NCBI GenBank assembly: GCA_000230935.2
Contig: AGIQ01000002.1
Location: forward strand, 1,674,001-1,738,000
DNA length: 64,000 nt
Direction of reading: 5' to 3'
From: Mycolicibacterium rhodesiae JS60
Lineage (GTDB): Bacteria; Actinomycetota; Actinomycetes; Mycobacteriales; Mycobacteriaceae
Position 1 is the first letter of the stretch. Every line of letters begins with the position of its first letter. Of this stretch, positions 52,001 through 59,611 are shown piece by piece. The notes under the pieces are model-generated. The model did not search any database, was not told the DNA's origin, and worked only from the letters and a program-made list of their open reading frames with translations. The position numbers were made by a program, and so were the translations under genes.

Positions 52001-52705
52001 ATGATGTCGGAGCAGAGCGCAGCGCCGGATACCGGCGCCCCCTCGGCCGGCACCCGGACCGACGTGCAGCGCGGTGGACGTGACGACCGCGGCGGCCGCG
52101 GCCGTCGGGACGATCGCGGAGACCGTGGCGGACGTGGTGGTCGCGACGGCGGCGAGAAGAGCAATTACCTGGAGCGCGTCGTCACGATCAACCGGGTTTC
52201 CAAGGTGGTCAAGGGTGGTCGGCGCTTCAGCTTCACCGCCCTGGTCATCGTCGGCGACGGCAACGGCCTGGTCGGTGTCGGCTACGGCAAGGCCAAAGAG
52301 GTCCCCGCCGCGATCGCCAAGGGTGTCGAGGAAGCTCGCAAGAACTTCTTCCGCGTCCCGCTGATCGGCGGCACCGTGACCCATCCCGTTCAGGGTGAGG
52401 CTGCGGCCGGCGTCGTGATGCTGCGTCCGGCCAGCCCGGGTACCGGAGTCATCGCCGGTGGCGCGTGCCGTGCCGTGCTGGAATGCGCTGGCGTGCACGA
52501 CGTTCTGGCCAAGTCGCTGGGCAGCGACAACGCGATCAACGTGGTGCATGCCACCGTTGCCGCGCTCAAGCTGCTGCAGCGTCCCGAAGAGGTGGCCGCC
52601 CGTCGTGGGCTGCCCATCGAAGACGTCGCGCCGGCGGGCATGCTGCGCGCGCGTCGGGAGAGCGAAGCGCTGGCTGCTGCAGCCGCGCGTGAAGGAAGCG
52701 CATAA
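52001..52705 (+). CDS. rpsE: 30S ribosomal protein S5
   Basis: 234 residues from ATG 52001 (ATG 52004 is equally possible). The S5 core runs from residue 52 (YLERVVTINRVSKVVKGGRR) to the C-terminus, with GAARGIIAGG-type loop GTGVIAGGACRAVLECAGV. The first 50 residues are a low-complexity Arg/Gly/Asp region (GGRDDRGGRGRRDDRGDRGG), longer than usual. S5 acts in decoding accuracy, and changes in its loop can affect spectinomycin binding. Confidence 0.98.
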   Translation: MMSEQSAAPDTGAPSAGTRTDVQRGGRDDRGGRGRRDDRGDRGGRGGRDGGEKSNYLERVVTINRVSKVVKGGRRFSFTALVIVGDGNGLVGVGYGKAKEVPAAIAKGVEEARKNFFRVPLIGGTVTHPVQGEAAAGVVMLRPASPGTGVIAGGACRAVLECAGVHDVLAKSLGSDNAINVVHATVAALKLLQRPEEVAARRGLPIEDVAPAGMLRARRESEALAAAAAREGSA

Positions 52706-52707
52706 CC

Positions 52708-52890
52708 ATGGCAGAGCTGAAGATCACCCAGGTCCGTGGCATCGTCGGTGCCCGCTGGAAGCAGCGCGAGAGCCTGCGGACCCTGGGCCTGAAGAAGATT
52801 CGCCAGTCGGTGGTTCGCGAGGACACCCCGCAGACGCGTGGACTGATCAACGTCGTGCACCACCTCGTTCAGGTTGAGGAAGTCAAATGA
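52708..52890 (+). CDS. rpmD: 50S ribosomal protein L30
   Basis: 60 residues, AELKITQVRGIVGARWKQRE then LGLKKIRQSVVREDTPQTRG. It is 2 nt after rpsE and overlaps rplO by 4 nt (ATGA). Confidence 0.98.
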   Translation: MAELKITQVRGIVGARWKQRESLRTLGLKKIRQSVVREDTPQTRGLINVVHHLVQVEEVK

Positions 52891-53330
52891 GCGTCATCAA
52901 ACTGCACGACCTGAAGCCGGCGCCCGGCTCGAAGAAAGCGAAGACTCGCGTCGGTCGCGGTGAGGGCTCCAAGGGTAAGACCGCCGGTCGTGGCACCAAG
53001 GGCACCAAGGCCCGCAAGAACGTGCCGGTGACCTTCGAGGGCGGGCAGATGCCGATCCACATGCGGCTGCCCAAGCTCAAGGGTTTCCGTAACCGGTTCC
53101 GCACCGAGTACGCCGTCGTCAACGTCGGCGACATCGAGAAGGTGTTCCCGCAGGGCGGCGCCGTCGGTGTCGACGAGCTGGTGGCCAAGGGCCTGGTTCG
53201 CAAGAACACGTTGGTGAAGGTGCTCGGCGACGGTGAGCTCACCGTCAAGGTCGACGTCACCGCCAACAAGTTCAGTGGCAAGGCCCGCGAGGCCATCACT
53301 GCCGCAGGCGGTTCGGTCACCGAGCTGTAA
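52887..53330 (+). CDS. rplO: 50S ribosomal protein L15
   Basis: 147 residues. The N-terminal Gly/Arg/Lys-rich arm (KKAKTRVGRGEGSKGKTAGR) penetrates 23S rRNA; the globular part ends VTANKFSGKAREAITAAGGS. L15 acts late in 50S assembly. It ends this operon: a strong hairpin lies 10 nt after the stop, and secY, which follows rplO directly in many bacteria, is displaced by 6 kb here. Confidence 0.99.
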   Translation: MSVIKLHDLKPAPGSKKAKTRVGRGEGSKGKTAGRGTKGTKARKNVPVTFEGGQMPIHMRLPKLKGFRNRFRTEYAVVNVGDIEKVFPQGGAVGVDELVAKGLVRKNTLVKVLGDGELTVKVDVTANKFSGKAREAITAAGGSVTEL

Positions 53331-53340
53331 TTCTCGCGAG

Positions 53341-53390
53341 CAGACACAAAAGCTCCCGCGCGCCCGGCGTGTCGGGGGCTTTTGCGTCTG
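53341..53390 (+). terminator. Terminator of the spc operon
   Basis: An 18-bp stem with one mismatch: 53341-53358 (ends AAAAGCTCCCG) pairs with 53373-53390 (starts CGGGGGCTTTTG). The A and T runs make it symmetrical, so it can also stop transcripts arriving from the right. Confidence 0.88.
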
Positions 53391-53399
53391 TTCGGCGAG

Positions 53400-53735
53400 C
53401 TAACTCAGCTGCGGAATGACTTCGGCGGCAAGGCGTTCCATTTGTTCGCGATCCTCGGCCAGGTTCGTTCCGGTCGGGTTCAGCAGCAGTGTCTGCGCGC
53501 CGGCGTCGATCACCTCGCGCAACCCGCGCGCGACGTCCGACGGAGTGCCCGACACGGGACCGCGTCCACGCCGGGCATCGAACCGTAGATTCGGTGCAGC
53601 CCGGCCGACACCCGCTCGCGGGCCCTGGCGGCGTCGTCGTCGACGATCAGGTACACCCGCTGCCGACTCGGAATGTCGCCGGGTCCTTGTCCTGCTCGGC
53701 CAGTCGGTGCGCAGGCCGTCGCCCTCGAAGCGCGC
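53400..53735 (-). pseudogene. Remnant of an F420-dependent LLM-class oxidoreductase
   Basis: The minus strand encodes the C-terminal part of a luciferase-like F420-dependent enzyme, but in shifting frames. The end reads GTPSDVARGLREVIDAGAQT, LLLNPTGTN, and EDREQMERLAAEVIPQLS before the stop at 53400. Upstream, another frame gives VYLIVDDDAARARERVSAGL followed by HRIYG, and a third gives AEQDKDPATFRVGS. At least two frameshifts and a missing N-terminal half mean the gene is dead. The 5' side is replaced by the sppA promoter. Confidence 0.8.
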
Positions 53736-53760
53736 CGACCGGCTCCGTTGCCGGCGCCGG

Positions 53761-53766
53761 TAACCT
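53761..53766 (+). promoter_or_regulatory. Predicted -10 box giving a leaderless sppA message
   Basis: TAACCT fits TANNNT and lies 7 nt before ATG 53774, placing the transcription start at the initiation codon. No clear -35 is visible. Confidence 0.5.
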
Positions 53767-53773
53767 CGATCCT

Positions 53774-55621
53774 ATGTTCGCCTTTCTGCCCGCCGTGCCG
53801 GGCGCCGACGACATCCGCGATGCGCTGCGCCGCATCGACACCGCTCGGCATCACGGAGTGCCCGACGGCTGCATCCTCGAGCTCGACTTGCAGACCGTAC
53901 CGCCGGAGGTCAGCGGCTTCGACCCGCTGACCTTCGTCACCGGTGGCGGCCGCACGATGCTGCTGCGTGACGCGGTCGCCGCGATCCACCGCGCCGCCGA
54001 AGATCCGCGGGTGGCCGGACTGATTGCGCGGGTGCAGCTTTCGGCTGCTCCGCCCGGGCCGGTGCAGGAGCTGCGGGCGGCGATCGCCGCGTTCACCGAG
54101 GTCAAGCCGTCACTGGCGTGGGCCGAGACCTATCCGGGCACGCTGTCTTACTACCTGGCCTCGGCGTTCTCCGAAGTGTGGATGCAGCCCACCGGCACCG
54201 TCGGGCTGATCGGCTTCGCCACCAACGCCCTGTTTCTGCGTGATGCACTGGGCAAAGCCGGTATCGAGGCCCAGTTCGTCACCCGTGGCGAATACAAGTC
54301 GGCGGCCAATCTGTTCACTCAGGACCACTACACCGACGCCCATCGCGAAGCCGATTCCCGGCTGATCGCCAGTCTGCACAGCCAGGTGTGGCAGGCCATC
54401 GCCGAGTCGCGGAACATCGATGTCGCCGCCGTCGACGCGCTGGCCAACCGTGCGCCGCTGCTGCGTGACTCCGCGGTCGAGGGACACCTGGTCGATCGGA
54501 TCGGCTTCCGCGACGAGGCGTACAGCCGAATCGCCGAACTCGTTGGCGCTCAATCTATTCCCGGGTCGCTTCGCCCCTGCCCTCCGGAAGGTGTTTCACC
54601 CGAGACCGGCGACGCCGACTCCGACGACAACGCGCCGCCGCGGCTGTTCCTGTCCCGCTACGCGCAGATCCGCAAGGGTGCGCCGGTGCCCATGCCGCCG
54701 CTGCCGTCGGTCCCGGGCCGCAAGAAACGCCCACGGATTGCGGTGGTGACGGTCGCGGGGTCGATCGTCAGCGGGCGCGGCGGTCCGCAGGGGCTGCCGT
54801 TCGGGCGCTCCAGCGCGGGCGGTGACACCATCGGCGCTGCGCTGCGCCACGTCGCTGCCGACGACGATGTGGCCGCTGTGGTGGTGCGGGTCGACAGCCC
54901 CGGCGGGTCGGTGACCGGCTCGGAGACGATCTGGCGGGAAGTGACGCGGGTGCGCGCCAAGGGCAAGCCGGTGGTCGCCTCGATGGGCGGGGTGGCCGCC
55001 TCGGGCGGGTACTACGTCGCGATGGGTGCCGACGCGATCGTCGCCAACCCGGGCACGGTCACCGGCTCCATCGGGGTGCTCACCGGCAAGCTGGTGGCCC
55101 GCGAGCTCAAGGAACGTATCGGGGTCGGATCGGACAGTGTGCGCACCAACGACAACGCCGACGCCTGGTCGGTCAACGCACCGTTCACACCGGAGCAGCA
55201 GGCACTGGTGGAGGCCGAGGCCGATCTGTTCTACGCCGACTTCGTGCAGCGCGTCGCCGAGGGTCGCCACATGACCGTCGAGGCGGTCGACGCGGTGGCC
55301 CGCGGTCGGGTGTGGACCGGAGCCGACGCACTGGAGCACGGGCTGGTGGACGAACTCGGTGGGCTGCGAACGGCGGTGCGGCGGGCCAAGACCCTCGCCG
55401 GAATCGACGTCGACGCCGAGGTCGAACTGGTCTCCTATCCGACCGCGTCGCTGCGGGATTTCCTGCGCCCCAAGCCGTCTTCGCAGCCCGCGGCCGCCTC
55501 GCTGCCCGAAGCCGTCACGGCAGTGCTGGCCCAGTCGGTCCGTGGCGTGCTGGACCAAGGCGAGCGGGCACTGACCGGCACCAGCCTGCTGTGGCTGGGA
55601 TTCAACCCAGAGTGGCGCTGA
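53774..55621 (+). CDS. sppA: Signal peptide peptidase SppA, 67K type
   Basis: 615 residues from ATG 53774; the open frame upstream runs through pseudogene DNA and is rejected. It has the long two-domain SppA architecture. The general base Lys175 is in TRGEYKSAANL of the first domain and the nucleophile Ser410 in VAASGGYYVAMGAD of the second, as in E. coli (Lys209/Ser409). VRVDSPGGSVTGSE and GTVTGSIGV are further signatures. It cleaves signal-peptide remnants in the membrane, though no clear N-terminal membrane helix is visible. Residues 262-272, in the interdomain linker, are encoded by a 30-bp dispersed repeat. The stop overlaps the convergent methyltransferase by 20 nt. Confidence 0.94.
   Translation: MFAFLPAVPGADDIRDALRRIDTARHHGVPDGCILELDLQTVPPEVSGFDPLTFVTGGGRTMLLRDAVAAIHRAAEDPRVAGLIARVQLSAAPPGPVQELRAAIAAFTEVKPSLAWAETYPGTLSYYLASAFSEVWMQPTGTVGLIGFATNALFLRDALGKAGIEAQFVTRGEYKSAANLFTQDHYTDAHREADSRLIASLHSQVWQAIAESRNIDVAAVDALANRAPLLRDSAVEGHLVDRIGFRDEAYSRIAELVGAQSIPGSLRPCPPEGVSPETGDADSDDNAPPRLFLSRYAQIRKGAPVPMPPLPSVPGRKKRPRIAVVTVAGSIVSGRGGPQGLPFGRSSAGGDTIGAALRHVAADDDVAAVVVRVDSPGGSVTGSETIWREVTRVRAKGKPVVASMGGVAASGGYYVAMGADAIVANPGTVTGSIGVLTGKLVARELKERIGVGSDSVRTNDNADAWSVNAPFTPEQQALVEAEADLFYADFVQRVAEGRHMTVEAVDAVARGRVWTGADALEHGLVDELGGLRTAVRRAKTLAGIDVDAEVELVSYPTASLRDFLRPKPSSQPAAASLPEAVTAVLAQSVRGVLDQGERALTGTSLLWLGFNPEWR
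54559..54588 (+). repeat. 30-bp dispersed repeat, copy 2 (inside sppA)
   Basis: TCCCGGGTCGCT, then TCGCCCCTGCCC, then TCCGGA. It differs from copy 1 at two positions and from copy 3 at three. It is read in frame as part of the linker between the two SppA domains. Confidence 0.75.
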
Positions 55622-56522
55622 CGTAGACGATTTCGCCGAACGGGTCGTTGTCGTTGTCGTCCCGTTCGGGAGGCGCCGGCAATCCGAGGCGCCGGAATAG
55701 CTCGTCGGCAGGTGTGCCGGTCACGTCCCAGCCCGCCCCACGCAGGTATTCGATCACGTGGCTGCGCGGGCCGGCGTAGACCAGCGACCCCATGTCCAGA
55801 TCCAAGCCCTGCTCGCGGGCCTTGGCCGTCATCTCGGTGCCCTTCTCTGGATCGAATTCCATGATGCCCGGGACATATTCGGTGGCGACGGTGCTGCCGG
55901 GGGCGCTGAGTGAGGTGATGGTGTCGAACAGCCGGTCCTGCGCCTCGGGCGGCAGGTAGACCAACAGCCCTTCGGCCACCCACGCGGTGGGAGCCGCAGG
56001 GTCGAAACCGGCCGCACGCAACGCGGCGGGCCAGTCCTCGCGCAGATCGATACCGACGGTGTGGCGTTGCGCGGTGGGCGTGGCGCCCAGATCGTCGAGC
56101 ACGCCGGTCTTGAACTCGATCACCTTCGGCTGGTCGATCTCGTACACGGTGGTGCCTGCCGGCCACGGCAGCCGGTAGGCACGTGCGTCAAGGCCCGAAG
56201 CCAGGATGACCGCCTGCCGGATTCCGCTGCCGGCCGACGCGATGAAGTAGTCGTCGAAGAACTTGGCGCGCACCGCCATTCCGTCGATCATGGCCTGCAC
56301 CCGTTCGGGGGTGAAACCGTCGAAGAGGGCCGGGTCGAGCTCGCCGTCGATCATCTTGACGAAGAAGTCGATGCCGACGGCACGGACCAGGGGGTCGGCG
56401 AACGGATCGTCGATCAGTGCGCGGGGATCCTTGGTGGCCAGTGCGCGTCCGGCGGCCACCGCTGTCGCGGTGGCGCCAACGCTGGAGGTCAGGTCCCAGG
56501 AGTCGTCATCGGTGCGAGCCAT
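55602..56522 (-). CDS. SAM-dependent methyltransferase, TIGR00027/LCM family (copy 1)
   Basis: 306 residues from ATG 56522, which shares a base with the stop of copy 2 (TGATG); GTG 56525 is an alternative. N-terminal DSWDLTSSVGATATAVAAGR and the SAM-binding motif ILASGLDARAYRLPWPAGT define this large mycobacterial family of the leucine carboxyl methyltransferase fold. An E-x-Y/P region (WVAEGLLVYLPPEAQDRL) is also typical. Substrates are unknown for most members. It is the last of four tandem paralogues, all on the minus strand. Confidence 0.93.
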   Translation of the reverse strand: MARTDDDSWDLTSSVGATATAVAAGRALATKDPRALIDDPFADPLVRAVGIDFFVKMIDGELDPALFDGFTPERVQAMIDGMAVRAKFFDDYFIASAGSGIRQAVILASGLDARAYRLPWPAGTTVYEIDQPKVIEFKTGVLDDLGATPTAQRHTVGIDLREDWPAALRAAGFDPAAPTAWVAEGLLVYLPPEAQDRLFDTITSLSAPGSTVATEYVPGIMEFDPEKGTEMTAKAREQGLDLDMGSLVYAGPRSHVIEYLRGAGWDVTGTPADELFRRLGLPAPPERDDNDNDPFGEIVYVSATLG

Positions 56523-57451
56523 CACCGCCGCCTGGCGCGGGTCGCGGTCAGATAGCCGGTGGAATCGCTGAACTGGACCAGTGTCTCGTCGTCGGGCATT
56601 TCGAAACCGTTGGCCGCGTACGATTCCCGAGTGGTCAGCGTGCTGATCCGCCAGCCGAGTTCGGCCAGATAGTCACCGGCCGAATTCCGTTCGCCGTCGT
56701 AGAACAGGGCAGGCAAGTCGATATCGGACCCGATCTGCGCCGAATACTTCTTGAACCGGTCGCGCCAGCTGTCCGGCAACGTCATTCCCGCGGCCATGAA
56801 CTCGGCGGCGACGCGGCTACCCGGTGCTGACAGCGCGTTGATGTTGTCCAGCAGCCGGTCCTGCGCCTCCGGCGGCAGGTAGATCAACAGGCCTTCGGCG
56901 ATCCACGCGGTCGGCTGGGTGGCATCGAAGCCGTTCTCCCGCAACGCTGCCGGCCAGTCATCGCGCAGATCGACGGCGATGGCGCGGCGTTCGGCGGTGG
57001 GGGACACTCCCATGTCCGCCATCACCCGGGTCTTGAACTCGATGACCTGCGGTTGGTCGAGCTCGAACACGACCGAGCCGGCCGGCCAGCTCATCCGGTA
57101 CGCGCGAGTGTCCAGCCCGGACGCGAGGATCACCGCCTGGCGGACACCGTCGCGCGCCGCGTTGGTGAAGAAGTCGTCGAAGAAGCGCGTCCGAACCGCG
57201 ATCTGCTCGACCATCCGGCGCCGGTTGAGCATCGGATCGTCCTCGACGTTCGCCTCGCCGTTGGCCACCCGGATCAAGGATTCCACGCCGACGGCCTTGA
57301 CCAGTGCGTCGGCGTACGGGTCATAGATCAGCGCGTCGGGGCCCCGGGAGGCCAGTGCGCGCGATGCCGCCACCGACGTCGCGGTGGCGCCGACACTGGA
57401 TGCCAGGTCCCAGGTGTCGCCGTCGTATCGGATGGAGTCGATGTCGTTCAT
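56522..57451 (-). CDS. SAM-dependent methyltransferase, TIGR00027/LCM family (copy 2)
   Basis: 309 residues. DTWDLASSVGATATSVAASR, VILASGLDTRAYRMSWPAGS and WIAEGLLIYLPPEAQDRLLD are the family landmarks. It differs from its neighbours in the C-terminal third (GWRISTLTTRESYAANGFEM), where the substrate pocket lies. Five nucleotides separate it from copy 3, and its stop is coupled to copy 1. Confidence 0.93.
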   Translation of the reverse strand: MNDIDSIRYDGDTWDLASSVGATATSVAASRALASRGPDALIYDPYADALVKAVGVESLIRVANGEANVEDDPMLNRRRMVEQIAVRTRFFDDFFTNAARDGVRQAVILASGLDTRAYRMSWPAGSVVFELDQPQVIEFKTRVMADMGVSPTAERRAIAVDLRDDWPAALRENGFDATQPTAWIAEGLLIYLPPEAQDRLLDNINALSAPGSRVAAEFMAAGMTLPDSWRDRFKKYSAQIGSDIDLPALFYDGERNSAGDYLAELGWRISTLTTRESYAANGFEMPDDETLVQFSDSTGYLTATRARRR

Positions 57452-57456
57452 AGGTG

Positions 57457-58362
57457 CTACTTCCGGATTGCGGTGACGGACACGGAGTTACGCAGCGATT
57501 CGGTCAGGTCGGTATCGGGGAAGTGCCGGCCGTACACGGCGAACATCTCCTCGCGTGCCCGCGCACTGACCTGCCAGCCCTGCTGCTCGAGATAGCCGAC
57601 GACAGGGTTCCGGTCGCCGGCGTAGAACAGGTCGGCCATGTTGAGATCCAGCCCGCGGTCCTGCCATTGGCTGCTGATCGCCTTGGACCGCGCGGCCAGG
57701 CCGGCGCCGCCATCCGGGTGGTATTCGGTGGCGATCCGGCTGCCCGGTGCGGACAGTGCGGTGATGTTGTCGAACAGCCGGTCCTGGGCCTCCGGCGGCA
57801 GGTACGCCAGCAGCCCCTCGGCGCTCCACGCGGTCGGCTCGGTGTCGTCAAAGCCGTTGGCGCGCAAGGCTACCGGCCAATCTTCGCGCAGGTCGATGCC
57901 CACCGTGCGCAGATCGGCGGTGGGGGAGGCGCCCAACCCGGCCAGCGTCTCGGTCTTGAATTCGATGACCTTGGGCTGGTCGATCTCGTAGACCACCGTG
58001 CCCGCCGGCCAGTCCAGCCGATAGGACCGGGAGTCCAGGCCGGAGGCCAGGATCACGGCCTGTCGCACGCCGGCCGAGGCGGCTTCGATGAAGAAGTCGT
58101 CGAAAAACCGTGTCCGGACCGCCATCACGTCGGTCATGATGCGGGCGGTGTCCGCACCGTCCATGGCCGCCATGTCGATGTCGCCGTCGACCAGCTTAGT
58201 GAAGACGTCGATGCCGACCGCCCGGACCAGCGGTGCCGCGAAGGGGTCGTCGATGAGGGCGTTCTCTTGGCGGCTGGCGACCGCGCGGGCAGCGGCCACC
58301 ATCGTGGCGGTGGTCCCGACGCTGGTGGCCAGGTCCCAGGAATCGGCATCGCTGCGGCTCAC
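57457..58362 (-). CDS. SAM-dependent methyltransferase, TIGR00027/LCM family (copy 3)
   Basis: 301 residues from GTG 58362, overlapping the stop of copy 4 (GTGA); the 40-codon upstream extension is out of family register and rejected. DSWDLATSVGTTATMVAAAR, ILASGLDSRSYRLDWPAGTV and WSAEGLLAYLPPEAQDRLFD mark the fold. It is most similar in layout to copy 1. Confidence 0.93.
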   Translation of the reverse strand: MSRSDADSWDLATSVGTTATMVAAARAVASRQENALIDDPFAAPLVRAVGIDVFTKLVDGDIDMAAMDGADTARIMTDVMAVRTRFFDDFFIEAASAGVRQAVILASGLDSRSYRLDWPAGTVVYEIDQPKVIEFKTETLAGLGASPTADLRTVGIDLREDWPVALRANGFDDTEPTAWSAEGLLAYLPPEAQDRLFDNITALSAPGSRIATEYHPDGGAGLAARSKAISSQWQDRGLDLNMADLFYAGDRNPVVGYLEQQGWQVSARAREEMFAVYGRHFPDTDLTESLRNSVSVTAIRK

Positions 58363-59279
58363 CGGGCACCGCCGTAGACGGCGCTGAGGTAGCACAGCTT
58401 GCCCATCGGCTCGTCGTCGCCCAGGGCGGTGCGGCCACTGGCGACCAGCAGCTCGTTGACCGAGGCACTGGTGGACTGCCACCCGCGGCCGTCGAGGTAA
58501 GTCATCGGTTCGTGGCGCTCACCCAGGTACACGAGATTTCCGAAATCGAGATCGAGACCCTGTTCGCGCCAAGCGTCGGCATGGGTCTGCATGCTCGCGC
58601 GGGTCTCTTCCTGTTGTTCGGCGGGAATCGGAGGTGTGCAATCGATGGCCACCCGACTGCCCGGGGCGGACAGGTCAGTGATGGTGTCGAGCAGACGGTC
58701 CTGGGCGTCGGGCGGCAGGTAGCCCAGCAGGCCCTCGGCACTCCACGCCGTGGGTGCCTGCGGGTTGAAGCCGGCCTCGCGCAGCGCGCTGGCCCAGTCG
58801 TTGCGCAGATCCATCGCGACCGCGCGCCGCTCACAGGTCGGTACCGCGCCCTGCCCGGTCAGCGTCTGAGTCTTGAACGCGATGACCTCTGGCTGGTCGA
58901 TCTCATACACGACCATGTCGGACGGCCAGTCCAGTCGATAGGCGCGGGCGTCCAGTCCGGAGGCCAGAATCACGGCCTGCCGGAGCCCGGCATCGGCAGC
59001 GTCGAGGAAGAACTCGTCGAAGAACTTGGTCCGCACCGCCATGTTGTCGGTCATCCGACTGACGCCCACGGCGCTCTGGTCGTCGGGAGTGGGTAGGTCC
59101 CCGCTGGCCATCTTGATGAAGAAGTCGACGCCGACTGCCCGCACCAGAGGTTCGGCGAAGGGATCGTCGATCAGGGGTTCGGTCTCCCGGCTCGCCGCGG
59201 CGCGGGCGGCGGCGACCAGGGTCGCGGTGGCTCCCACGCTGGACGCCAGGTCCCAGGTGTCATTGTCGGTGCGCGTCAT
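58359..59279 (-). CDS. SAM-dependent methyltransferase, TIGR00027/LCM family (copy 4)
   Basis: 306 residues, first gene of the four-gene run. DTWDLASSVGATATLVAAAR, ILASGLDARAYRLDWPSDMV and WSAEGLLGYLPPDAQDRLLD are present. The SAM site has SDM in place of the AGT seen in the others. The promoter should lie in 59280-59400, divergent from secY. M. tuberculosis has similar genes (Rv0725c, Rv0726c, Rv0731c) in this interval, as I recall. Confidence 0.93.
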   Translation of the reverse strand: MTRTDNDTWDLASSVGATATLVAAARAAASRETEPLIDDPFAEPLVRAVGVDFFIKMASGDLPTPDDQSAVGVSRMTDNMAVRTKFFDEFFLDAADAGLRQAVILASGLDARAYRLDWPSDMVVYEIDQPEVIAFKTQTLTGQGAVPTCERRAVAMDLRNDWASALREAGFNPQAPTAWSAEGLLGYLPPDAQDRLLDTITDLSAPGSRVAIDCTPPIPAEQQEETRASMQTHADAWREQGLDLDFGNLVYLGERHEPMTYLDGRGWQSTSASVNELLVASGRTALGDDEPMGKLCYLSAVYGGAR

Positions 59280-59401
59280 TCGTCAGGCCTCATTAGTCCG
59301 CAACTGATACTTAGCCGATATAACCACTAGCGACTGTACGTGATTCCCGCTGGGGGTCGGCTGTGAGCGCGGGCGGCGGGGGGTGCCCGCCGAAAATTGA
59401 T

Positions 59402-59431
59402 CCCCGGGTCGCTTCGCTCCTGCCCGCCGGA
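59402..59431 (+). repeat. 30-bp dispersed repeat, copy 3 (upstream of secY)
   Basis: CCCCGGGTCGCT, then TCGCTCCTGCCC, then GCCGGA. It matches copy 2 at 27 of 30 positions. Unlike the other two it is outside coding sequence. Confidence 0.75.
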
Positions 59432-59467
59432 AACCAATCCGCGGATTCCCGCCCTGCCTGGGCCAAC

Positions 59468-59476
59468 TGTTACTCT
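59468..59476 (+). promoter_or_regulatory. Extended -10 of the secY promoter
   Basis: TGTTACTCT is a TGN-TANNNT extended -10. No convincing -35 is seen 17 nt upstream, as expected for this promoter class. Confidence 0.5.
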
Positions 59477-59611
59477 CGTAGACTGTTTGAGCGCGCGATG
59501 CTGCAGGCCTAAATCCTGGCGGCGATCGGTGCACGGCAGGATTACCCGAACGCTGGCCAGACCAGCCCCATTGGCACGCTGAGACTCCCGTCCGGCTGCC
59601 CAGGAGGAAGA

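Larger units (their letters stand above)
59280..59611. other. Divergent intergenic region between methyltransferases and secY
   Basis: 332 nt with no gene. It holds copy 3 of the 30-bp repeat (59402-59431), the predicted secY -10 (59468-59476), and a GC-rich stretch GGCGGGGGGTGCCCGCC near 59371-59390 that can fold. The leader of secY is about 130 nt. Confidence 0.5.

Noticed and set aside
53489..53773. An N-terminal extension of sppA
   Set aside because: It overlaps the remnant of an oxidoreductase on the other strand and lies upstream of the predicted -10 box.
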